Source of the DNA: Diphasiastrum complanatum
Lineage: Eukaryota; Streptophyta; Lycopodiopsida; Lycopodiales; Lycopodiaceae
Direction: 5' to 3'
NCBI GenBank assembly: GCA_029204225.1
Contig: CM055113.1
Coordinates: 11,306,234-11,370,233 of the forward strand
Length of the DNA stretch: 64,000 bases
Below are positions 1 through 8,487 of this stretch, piece after piece (the stretch's first letter is position 1; every line of letters begins with the position of its first letter). The notes beneath the pieces are model-generated. The model was not told where the DNA came from, made no database searches, and was given only the letters and a program-made list of their open reading frames with translations. The position numbers and the translations under genes were made by a program.

Positions 1-675
1 GTCACCAGAGCCTGGCAGCTGAAGAAGGCCATTATAAATGGCCAGTCCATGAGCCTCACCCAACTGAAGCATCTGCTCCCCATATGATGTGACTGGACCC
101 GCTGCATCCGCCGATCGCCGTATAAGACCAAGATCATCCCAATCAAGTGCATGTATCCGCTGTGGGTCATCTACTGCTCTGTGAAATTCCGTTTGCCTAG
201 ACCCAGTCCTGGCATTGAAGTCCCCCGCTAGAAGAATATATCCTCAATCCATATATCTGATAATGTCCGATGAAATATCTATGAAAGGTGACTCCTCCTC
301 TGAGGTGAAAGCTAATGTCTCTGGAGGGAAATAACAAATAGCCAAGAATATGTCACGATCTAACTCCATCAACCTGTGGTCCAACCTGATCCAGATATAG
401 CGAGCCTGCTCGTCAGTGTATAGTAGCTCGACCCATGGCTGGAGAGAGTCTCGAAATAAGCAAGCAACACCACCTGAACCGCGACTAGTCAATGCCCTCG
501 TCTTCCCTCTGCAAGTAGAAAGCCAACAAAATCCCTCAATGCAAGGAAGTCCTCTCTCAGGACTCTCATGTATCTCAGTAAGTATAAGGATATCCCTTGT
601 AGTACAAAAATCTCTAAAGTCTCCTGCTGTAGCTGAAGAATGGATACCATTGCAGTTCCATAAACTTAACCACAA
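1..675 (-). pseudogene. LINE-B ORF2, APE-type endonuclease domain, one in-frame stop
   Basis: Sense reading starts MWLSLWNCNGIHS, where the WNCNG motif marks the N-terminal strand of the exonuclease-endonuclease-phosphatase fold. TEIHESP (catalytic Glu position) and GSGGVACLFRD follow. A TGA at 244-246 interrupts the frame after RYMD; the same frame resumes with LLAGDFNARTG, the conserved GDFN catalytic motif, and stays open to the window edge. In LINEs this domain nicks target DNA to prime reverse transcription. The stop probably inactivates this copy. The homologous later segment (YGEQ...AHGL) is also at the truncated edge of LINE-A, so both belong to one family. Confidence 0.8.
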
Positions 676-726
676 TGCTTTTGTGAGGGCCCCCGAACCG
701 TTCCTAAGTTCGAGGGGCCCAAATCC

Positions 727-1668
727 CTATGCCTCAGATTTTTGGGGGTCAATGTATCGGGCCTTACCATCCCGATAGATCACCCTTTTTCCCAGTGCTT
801 TGGCTTCGCTGAAAACCTTCCTCCTTTCGGCAACTTGCATAGGTGTGAGATCATCGTCCATGAAGACAAGGGTACCTCTCAGCCTAGCTCGTAGCCTAAG
901 GACAACTTGCCGCTCCTGTATTCCTGTGAACCGTATGATGAGTGTAGTTGGATCTCTTTTAGTTCTCCATGCTTTTTCCATTCCGTTGTGATGGTGGGAA
1001 AGTGTATCCATGAGGAAACTGGATGCTTCGGTAATTGGAGCCTTAGTATCTTCAATTCCTCGCACCCGCACATTCAGAGATTTATATTTTCGCATTTCTT
1101 CTTCGGATATGGTGGCTGAGATGACGCTATTGAAAGTGTGTGTACCTTCTTTACCGTCTTCTTTGAATAGAGAGGCCCATGTTTTGGTTTCCGCCTTATG
1201 TTGCTCAATCCGTTCCTCCAATTCTTGGATCTTTGTGGTGCTGGCTGGTTCTTCTTTTCTGCTCAAGGTCTCTTCCAAAGATATGATCCGGGCCATCATA
1301 GTTTGCTTCTCGATTGCCATAGCTTGTATTGTGGTTTTCAATTGACCCATTTCCATCCTTAGGTAGCTAGATTCCAGTGTAATCTGTTCCATGCAAGAGA
1401 GAAGGTACTGTTCAAATGCTTTCTTAGGAGAGTAGGCTTCTTTAGGGAATGAGAGAGGATAATGGGAGGGGGCAGGAGAACCATGGAGAAAGGAGAGGGC
1501 CAAGGAAGAGGGGGGAGGGCTGTGAGCAGGCAGCGAGGGGTTGGGAAGGGCCAGCGAGGGGGTGGGAGGGGCGGGAGTAGGCTGAGCAGGCAGCGAGGGG
1601 GTGGGAGAGGTGGTGGGAGAGGGAGTAGGCAGCGAGGGGGTGTGTGAAGGGCCAGCGACAGGCTGCAA
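727..1668 (-). CDS. LINE ORF1 protein (coiled coil plus RRM-like nucleic-acid-binding region)
   Basis: Open frame of 313 residues. Residues about 1-65 are low-complexity and proline/serine-rich, with repeats of the type PSLP and PTPS. Residues about 85-165 are heptad-like and charged, predicted by eye as a coiled coil, fitting the trimerisation segment known for LINE ORF1 proteins. Residues about 190-310 contain a VRVRGIED stretch, then LIIRF and a basic C-terminal part, resembling the RRM/C-terminal domain of L1-type ORF1p that binds element RNA. It lies directly upstream of ORF2. A diverged copy is at 35154-36190 on the + strand, which supports coding status. The start is the first ATG of the open frame; the true start could differ. 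Confidence 0.8.
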   Translation of the reverse strand: MQPVAGPSHTPSLPTPSPTTSPTPSLPAQPTPAPPTPSLALPNPSLPAHSPPPSSLALSFLHGSPAPSHYPLSFPKEAYSPKKAFEQYLLSCMEQITLESSYLRMEMGQLKTTIQAMAIEKQTMMARIISLEETLSRKEEPASTTKIQELEERIEQHKAETKTWASLFKEDGKEGTHTFNSVISATISEEEMRKYKSLNVRVRGIEDTKAPITEASSFLMDTLSHHHNGMEKAWRTKRDPTTLIIRFTGIQERQVVLRLRARLRGTLVFMDDDLTPMQVAERRKVFSEAKALGKRVIYRDGKARYIDPQKSEA

Positions 1669-1818
1669 AGGAGGGAAGGGGTAGCGAAGGAGAGGGAGGG
1701 GAGCGAGGGCTCCCCTTTTTTCTGGCCATGGAGACCCGCTGAGTGCGATGGAGGTCAGAGGGGAGGTGAGTGCGACCAGGGTAGGGCGAGCTAGGCCAGG
1801 GCAGCAGCCATCACCATC

Positions 1819-1820
<2 letters not shown>

Positions 1821-1868
<48 letters not shown>

Positions 1869-1878
1869 AAGAAAAAAA
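1821..1878. repeat. (GA)n microsatellite between two LINEs
   Basis: About twenty GA units (1821-1864) followed by GAAA units and an A-run to 1878. On the LINE sense strand it reads (TC)n. It lies between the 3' end of LINE-A (AATAAAGC on the minus strand) and the 5' end of LINE-B. Confidence 0.95.
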
Positions 1879-2119
1879 GCTTTATTAACGTCTTTTGGGC
1901 ACCCGTGGGTGCATAAGACCAAAAAGAAAATATGTACAAGCAACAGTGGGAGCATCATCCATAGGAGGACATTGCCGTAAAATGCTATAAACTAGCTACG
2001 AATGAAAGTAGAACAAAGCAGAAGTGAAATAAGCCCACAACCCGGGCCAGGTATAACAGAAGAACTACAGAAAAAGTACCAATGCCCACAACCCGGGCCA
2101 GGAGGAGAATAAGCACATA

Positions 2120-2367
2120 TCAACGAAAGTAAGTGTGAAGTGTTCGCTGAGTGGACCGTACAGTGGGCCCCGATGGAGGCGAGTGCCGACTACATCTGGG
2201 CTTTTTCCGCGGTGGCACAACGATAGGAATCTCATTATCGGAATCATCAGCATGTGCTCGAGTCCGAAAGAAGCCAGTGAGGAGCAGCTGCCGGGAGTCT
2301 AACCCCAGGTGATCTGGTATAGGCAGATGAGACTGACAGAGAGTAAGCATATCACGAACAAGAAGTC
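2120..2367 (-). pseudogene. LINE-A ORF2, C-terminal tail beyond gypsy-1
   Basis: This segment continues LINE-A ORF2. If the 8488 side is joined to 2367 with one copy of AAGTC removed, the reading passes from PDARCLGL into LVRDMLTLCQ without a frame change and goes on to the stop at 2120. The tail carries an acidic patch (DDSDNE), then a basic PPRKKPR stretch that could be a nuclear localisation signal, and ends THTYFR. I know no named domain here. The frame restoration is direct evidence that gypsy-1 inserted into a formerly continuous ORF2. Confidence 0.8.
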
Positions 2368-2725
2368 TGTTACGAGCTCGTGACCAGTGCCGAACCCTAG
2401 AGAACACAGATAGGTCAGATACCACAGTCAGGGACGTGTCCAGTGTACTCGACCAACAGGGCAAGACAGTGTGAGTAGTGTGCTCTAGCACGGTCCATAG
2501 CTATGGCGGGCCTAACACAGTCTAGGGACCCTGTCAGCAGGACAGGGCCCCCAGTTGGGTCCCGACGTGCAGTCGGCCACGTCAGTGCCACGTGGCCGAC
2601 ACTTGGCAGTTGCATGCTACCAGTCCTCACACTGGGCTAGGAGGGGTTTACTCTATATCAGGGAGTAGGCAAGGTTGGGTGGATCAGTTAGTTTTTGCCC
2701 TACTGTGGTGTTAGGACTTATTACA
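2368..2725 (+). repeat. 5' LTR of gypsy-1
   Basis: 358 bases, starting TGTTACGAGC and ending ACTTATTACA (canonical TG...CA). It matches 8138-8487, and in reverse orientation 28832-29189 and 34796-35153. It contains two short hairpins (see 2550-2600) and should carry the element promoter. Confidence 0.95.
2550..2600 (+). promoter_or_regulatory. LTR hairpins with G-box core
   Basis: At 2572-2582 and 2590-2600 an exact 11-base inverted repeat (arm GTCGGCCACGT) surrounds a 7-base loop. The right arm contains CACGTGGC, matching the plant G-box/ABRE core bound by bZIP and bHLH factors. Just upstream, CCCTGTC and GACAGGG form a second hairpin. The same layout recurs in the other three LTRs of this family, one of which (near 34928) has lost the G-box by a CpG-type change. 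A regulatory role is inference. Confidence 0.5.
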
Positions 2726-2726
2726 C

Positions 2727-2739
2727 TGGTATCAGAGCC
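2727..2739 (+). other. Primer-binding site of gypsy-1
   Basis: TGGTATCAGAGCC, one base after the LTR. It is complementary to the 3' end of initiator tRNA-Met, the usual primer for plant LTR retrotransposons. Confidence 0.93.
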
Positions 2740-3527
2740 ATCTCCATCTTTGGGAGCTTAGTAGCAGCAGTAGAGAAAGCTATCAGAGGATAGGAAAAAT
2801 CTCTTAGATTCTCAGAGAGGAATAGAGGAGGAAGATCGCTGTAGATGCAGCCTTCAAACCTTTGAAATACACTGAGAAATTACAGTAGTAAGGAGTTAGA
2901 TTCCATGTGTAGGTAGCTCGCTGGAAAGGCAGCTGTTCATCACAGGGTTCAGAGAGTTTTCTACACATTTTCCAGCGGAATTAGAGTAGGAATAAGCAAG
3001 CACCTCCATCGCTGTAAATCCAGAGACTTGCATCTGGTTTCCAGGGGAAAATTCAGTAGTTCTCAGCGAGTTTGAAGCCGAAAGGGAAGAGCAGGGTCAG
3101 CGCTGCCAGTGCTTCTGAAAATCCAGATTTTAGACAAACTTTTGGGCCTCAACTTCAAAGATTTGGAGCAATAGAAATTCTGCCAGATCAGCGAGCAGGG
3201 GGCTTCTGAAATCTCAGAATTCAGAGGTGCTTTTGGACTTCAAATTTGCCTTTTTGTGGACAAATTGGGATGCTGTCAGACCAGCGAGGGGGGATTGCAA
3301 AAATTTCAGATCTTTTTGCACTTTTTCCGCCTTCTATTCAAATTTCTCAGAACCACAGGTCTAAAAGCAGTTGAGGAAGAGCTGAGAGGGCTTTTCTTGA
3401 TTCTCTCTGTGGAAGTACAGTTCTTAGAAAGAGCTAAGTTTTCTTTCCTTCCCTTGTACAGTTGTAAATTAGTCTTTCTGACTTTTTTTGCTTCAGAAGT
3501 TAAGGTACCTCTCTTTCAGTTCTGAAA
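2740..3527 (+). other. gypsy-1 untranslated leader
   Basis: About 790 bases between primer site and gag ATG with no supported gene. It is rich in short blocks such as CAGCGAG and in AGAAA-type tracts. The corresponding leader of gypsy-2 is 33916-34781. Confidence 0.7.
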
Positions 3528-5282
3528 ATGACCACTCCTCAGGGACCTGATCAACCCCCGGAGAGAGGCATCGATGAGCTTGAAACAGAAGCCTTGGCTT
3601 ACAGTAAAGGGAAAGAACCAATGGAAATGGAAGAACATGAACAGTTCGCCGAAGAACTCGACGACCTGGTTACCAAGGAGCAGTTTCTCCACTTGGTAAC
3701 AGACGTGGAAGAATTGAAGTTGGCATTAGCCAATTTCAAGTTCAGTGTGGATGACTCGTTCGCTGAACTCAAAGACTTGATTTTGAGTTCCGCGAAAGGA
3801 AGCCTTCCCTCCACTACTCAGTTGTCCCCTTCTCCACTTCCATCAGTTTCGGGTGAGACTTTACGGTCTCATCCCAGTGTTTTTAAAGATTTAAAGCCTC
3901 CTACTTTTAATGGGGAAGAGAAGGATAGAAATGCAGATATTCTACAAACCTTCCTCAGCAAATGGAAGAACATTCATGCTCTTAAACAGACCCCTGACCA
4001 TTTGCAAGCAATTGAGGCCAGTCTTTCCTTAGGGCCCATGGCCTATAAGTGGTGGTTAAATCTCCAGGAGACTGGGCAGACTCCCCAGTCAAGGAAAGCT
4101 TTTGAAGAAGCTTTCCTAAGAGAATTCCTACCAGAAAATGAACTTGATAGAGCCTAGGAGGCCTGGGAAAGAACGGTAATGGACAAGTCCCTAATCCAAT
4201 ATATCTTGCAGTATCGAGAAGTAATTTTAAAGATTAAAAATATGGATGATTATCAGAAAATTAGAGGGTTTGTCCGAGGCCTCAAAGATAAATATAAAGT
4301 AGAGGTCCAGAGAAACTCGCCTACTACCCTGGAGCAAGCTCTCAGATATGCTCAAATCTATGATGATTCAGTGGGTAGGAAGAGGGCGAGACAATAGCCC
4401 CTTTCTAAGCAGCCTCCTCAGAAAGACTTTCAATTTAAAAAAAAAAATTAAAAAAGAAAGAAAGAAGAAAAATTTAAAAGTGAAGCTCCTCAGAAACGCC
4501 CTTCGCTCATACAGACCTTAAAACCAGAAGATTTTGAGAAAGCCAAACAAGAACGTTTGTGCTTTGTGTATATGGGCTGGGGACACACAGTCAGACAGTG
4601 TCCCAAGGGGCCTTTCACTAAAAAAGATAAAAAAGATAAGAAACAAGTTCATCTTGTTCAGACTGTAAGTTTCCCCAGTGACTCGGCAGCTTCCGAGATG
4701 AAAGTGTATCATGAACACTGTTGCCAATTGGCCTCTGCAATGCTAGCGAGACCCTTCAACTTTGGGCCGCATGACCTAGTACGTATGCATGGGAAAGTTG
4801 GTAACCAGTCAATAAGAGTTATGGTTGAGGATGGGGCAACCCATAATTTCATCAACTACACCCTGGTTAAAAAGCTTCAACTACCAGAAGTACCTAGTCA
4901 GCATAGGTACATAGTTTCACTAGCTAAGGGTGAAGATAAGAAAATATGGGAAACTATGGTAAGTAACTTGAATCTTGGTATTCAGGGGTACCAAGATGAA
5001 ATAAATTTTCAGACAATGCACCTAGATCGCACAGACATTGTTCTCGGGAGAGATTGGCTCTACAGTTTAGGACCTTCCCTCCACAGAAATTATCAGGAGA
5101 ACACCCTTAGCTTTCAGCATAAAGGCCGAGAGATCCAGTTGCATGGGGAGCATGATGTTCCCAACAGTCCTATGGTCTGCAGTTCAGAGCTCTGTCAGCT
5201 AAACGGAGACGATGACCATCAGGTATTCTTATGTGACTTTCAGTTTATTCCTGAAGTTTCTATTTCTAGTTCTATACAATAG
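3528..5282 (+). pseudogene. gypsy-1 gag and protease, broken
   Basis: Starts [14 protein letters not shown]. Capsid-like retrotransposon gag sequence follows ([30 protein letters not shown]). A TAG replaces a tryptophan codon at 4155-4157 and another TAG replaces glutamine near 4395, judged against gypsy-2. An A-rich tract near 4437-4465 breaks the frame. The nucleocapsid knuckle reads CFVYMGWGHTVRQC, so the second cysteine is lost (gypsy-2 has CFVC). The protease keeps the DGATHNFI type active site near 4833 and ends with a TAG at 5280-5282. Normally gag forms the particle and the protease cleaves the polyprotein. Confidence 0.88.
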
Positions 5283-6625
5283 AAAATCAGTAAATTAGAA
5301 ACTTTATTGTCTAAATTTAAAGATGTTTTTCCTGAAGATTTGCCACATGGTTTGTCACCTAGCAGAGAGGTAGATCATGTAATAAACCTAGTACCAGGTA
5401 TAGCACCTGTTTCTAAACCTCCGTATCGGGTCAGCCGAACACAGGATGAAGAAATAACTAGGCAGTTAATAGATTATCTTGGGAAAGGCCAAATTCAGAC
5501 CAATAGTTCACCATGGGCCTCACCAGTCCTATTGGTGAAAAAGGAGGGGTCTATGCGTCTTTGCGTAGATTACCGAGCCCTCAATAAAGTCACAATAAAG
5601 AATAAGTATCTTATGCCTCTGGCAGACGAATTGTTTGATCAACTCGACGGGGCTAAATTTTTCAGTAAAATAGACCTCAGATCGGGATATCATCAAGTCC
5701 GTATAAAGTCCGAACATGTCTCGAAAACAGCTTTTAGGACTCGTCATGGTCATTATGAGTTTAAGGTGATGCCATTTGGGCTCACAAATGCTCCAGCTAC
5801 CTTTATGACCTTGATGAATAGTGTCCTCAGACCATACTTGGGTAAGTTTGTAGTCGTATTTTTAGATGACATCCTCGTCTACAACAAAACGAGGAAGGAG
5901 CATCTAAAACACCTCAGAAAGGTGTTTCGACTGCTCAGAAAGCATAAGCTTTATGCTAAACAATCCAAGTGTGAATTCTTCGTTGAAGAAGTAGCATATT
6001 TGGGTCACATTATCTCGTCAGATGGGATTAAGATGGACCCGAATAAGGTTAAAGCCATACTCAGTTGTTCCGCACAGCAGGAGAGCTTTGATGCTCTCAA
6101 ACAGCCTTAGCTACAGCACCAGTTTTAAAAGTCGTCGACCCCAATCAGCCATTTGTGGTCGAAACAGATGCTAGCGACTTTGCAGTTGGTGCTGTGCTAA
6201 CTCAGGGTGGACGACCAGTTGCGTTCGAGAGTAAAAAACTCGAGCCAGGTCAGACTAGGTACAGTGCCTATGAAAAGGAACTCTTGTCTATAGTCCATGC
6301 CCTTAAGACTTGGAGGCACTATTTATATGGTGCCAACTTTGAGGTCCTGACAGACCATGAAAGTCTCAGATACCTTTGCAATCAACCTGAGCTTAGAGGT
6401 CGGAAAGCTCGTTGGGCAGAGTTGATGCAAGAGTTCGATATGTCTATCAGATATAGACGGGGGAAATTCAATACAGTAGCAGATGCCCTTAGCAGAATGC
6501 CTATGGTAAACGAGCTGAGTTTTACTCAGATTCGTAATGAGTTACTCGAGTCCTTGAGAGGGAAGTGCCAACATGATGCATTCTTCTCTACTATCTGGAA
6601 CTCAGTCCAGAGCAGACAGTTATAG
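5283..6625 (+). pseudogene. gypsy-1 reverse transcriptase and RNase H, with internal deletion
   Basis: The RT domain shows [34 protein letters not shown] and the catalytic FLDDILVY (near 5860). Against gypsy-2, a stretch of about 49 codons is missing at about 6065: VKAILSC joins straight to [10 protein letters not shown], removing the RT connection region including the GLAGYYRRF motif. The frame then shifts. The RNase H part (6155-6625) keeps [31 protein letters not shown] and VADALSR. The deletion should abolish function. Confidence 0.9.
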
Positions 6626-8106
6626 ACTCCAGAACCAGTTTCCGGGGCTGGTGCCTGTTCATCCAAGAATACGGCAGCTTCCGTTGAGGATGATAATGAG
6701 TCCGAGTATACGTCGTCAGATGACGTTGAGGATTCTGAGCCTGTATTACCCAAGCAAACCCCAATGGTTGAGGGTCAGTTGACTCAAGGATTCAAATGGA
6801 AACAGTATTCCATTCAGGATGAGTACTTGCTCTATAGAGATAGAGTATGTGTCCCCAATTCAGAGGATTATAGGCAGCAGGTCCTATATGAATGTCATGA
6901 CAATCCTAGTGCAGGACACCCAGGCATACAGAAGACCTATGAGCTTCTTCGTAGGCAATTTTTTTGGCCCAGTATGAAAAAGGACGTCCAACAGTATGTA
7001 ACCAGTTGCCAGAAATGTCAAGTAAATAAAGCAGAGAGTTTAAAGGCATGAGGGTTGTTGCAGCCCTTAAAATACCAGCTGGTAAATGGGAGAGTATCTC
7101 CATGGATTTTATAGTAGGCCTGCCTAAAACCCAAAAGGGTAATGACGCTATATGGGTCACAGTTGACCGTCTGACCAAAATGGCTCATTTTATTCCGACC
7201 AAAACAACCGTTAGAGCTCCAGAGTTAGTGAGGTTGTTTGTAGACGGGCTATTTAAATTGTACGGTCTACCTTTCGGCATAGTCAGCGACCGGGACAATA
7301 AGTTTAATGGAAATTTTTGGAGGGCAGTATTCCATCATCTCCATACTAAACTTAATATGAGTACCACCGACCATCCACAGACGGACGGTCAAACGGAGAG
7401 GGTAAATCAGGTGCTGGAGGATATGCTTCGTGCATACGTCAGCAAGAAGCAGACTAATTGGGAGGAGTATCTCTCGATATTAGAGTTTGCTTACAGCAGT
7501 ACCAAACATTAAGCTACGAGATACAGCCCATTTATGCTGATGTACGGTTTTCAGCCACGCTCACCCACAGCTGTAGGGTTTAAACAAGAAAAAGTTGAAG
7601 CAGCCAAAAACTTTTTAGAGGACCTAAACCAGATGATAGAACATGCTAAGCGTAGCATCAGGCAGTCCCAGGATCAAGCCAGGCATTATGCAGATCCACA
7701 CAGACGGGATGTGCAGTTCTCTGCTGGTGAGAAAGTCTACTTGAGAGTCCCAGTTGACTCTAAAACCCTCAAATCAGGAGTGTGTGCTAAGTTGTCTCCA
7801 AGGTATTGTGGTCCCTTTACCATCAGTAGGAGACTAGGCAGTAGTAAGGTTTTTCTAGTCTTTCGTGTAAGTCAGTTACGAAAAGCCTTAACCAGATTAG
7901 AAAATCTGGTAGGGGACAGTGTTCTAGTTCTCCCATTGGATCCTCAGCAACCACATGAACCAGAGGAGATTCTTGATAGTAGAGAGACGCAGACTCGTCA
8001 TACTCTATACCGAGAATATTTGGTCAAGTGGAATGATCAGCCTGTTGAGAATGCCACTTGGGAAAGAGGCAGCGACCTTCACAAGATTTTTCCAGACTTG
8101 TCTTAG
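6626..8106 (+). pseudogene. gypsy-1 integrase with C-terminal chromodomain, broken
   Basis: From about 6764: the H2C2 zinc domain (ECHDNPSAGHP ... CQKCQ) near 6885-7020, then the DDE core with ISMDFIVGLP, VSDRDNKF and QTDGQTERVN (7048-7512). After a TAA at 7510-7512 it resumes with the integrase C-terminal region (KVYLRVP, LSPRYCGPF). The end (about 7960-8090) is a chromodomain with YREYLVKWND and ENATWE, which places the element in the chromovirus branch of Ty3/gypsy. Chromodomains bias integration to marked chromatin, commonly heterochromatin; that role here is by family knowledge. Confidence 0.9.
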
Positions 8107-8120
8107 AGGACCAAGCTGGT

Positions 8121-8137
8121 TCTTAAGGGGTAGGGAG
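8121..8137 (+). other. gypsy-1 polypurine tract
   Basis: TCTTAAGGGGTAGGGAG lies directly before the 3' LTR, the usual place for the plus-strand primer. gypsy-2 has the equivalent at 29190-29206 on the minus strand. Confidence 0.75.
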
Positions 8138-8487
8138 TGTTACGAGCTCGTGACCAGTGCCGAACCCTAGAGAACACAGATAGGTCAGATACCACAGTCA
8201 GGGACGTGTCCAGTGTACTCGACCAACAGGGCAAGACAGTGTGAGTAGTGTGCTCTAGCACGGTCCATAGCTATGGCGGGCCTGACACAGTCTAGGGACC
8301 CTGTCAGCAGGACAGGGCCCCCAGTTGGGTCCCGACGTGCAGTCGGCCACGTCAGTGCCACGTGGCCGACACTTGGCAGTTGCATGGTGCCAGTCCTCAC
8401 CCTGGGCTAGGAGGGGCTTACTCTATATCAGGGAGTAGGCAAGGTTGGGTGGATCAGTTACCTACTGTGGTGTTAGGACTTATTACA
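8138..8487 (+). repeat. 3' LTR of gypsy-1
   Basis: 350 bases matching 2368-2725 with about five substitutions and an 8-base deletion near the 3' end (after GGATCAGTTA). It is followed by AAGTC, the target-site duplication. Confidence 0.95.

Larger units (their letters stand above)
1..1820 (-). mobile_element. LINE-B, 5' part of a non-LTR retrotransposon
   Basis: Minus-strand non-LTR element running off the left edge. In sense order it shows a CT-rich start beside the microsatellite at 1821-1878, a short 5' leader, ORF1 (1668-727) and the start of ORF2 with an APE-type endonuclease domain (675-1). ORF1 and ORF2 are 51 bases apart. ORF1 is open and ORF2 has one visible in-frame stop, so this is among the better preserved elements here. 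The reverse transcriptase would lie outside the window. I cannot assign the clade firmly. Confidence 0.85.
2368..8487 (+). mobile_element. gypsy-1, complete but decayed Ty3/gypsy chromovirus
   Basis: A 6.1 kb LTR retrotransposon: 5' LTR 2368-2725, tRNA-Met type primer site, leader, gag-protease-RT-RNase H-integrase-chromodomain, purine tract and 3' LTR 8138-8487. A 5-base duplication AAGTC flanks it (2363-2367 and 8488-8492). By eye the LTRs differ at about five positions plus one 8-base gap, so the insertion is fairly young. Stops at 4155-4157, about 4395 and 5280-5282, an A-rich break near 4437 and a deletion near 6065 make it non-autonomous. gypsy-2 (28832-35153) is the same family in reverse orientation. 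Confidence 0.95.

Noticed and set aside
416-778. Plus-strand frames across 416-1345
   Set aside because: Shadows of the LINE-B ORF1/ORF2 on the opposite strand, which have recognisable domains.
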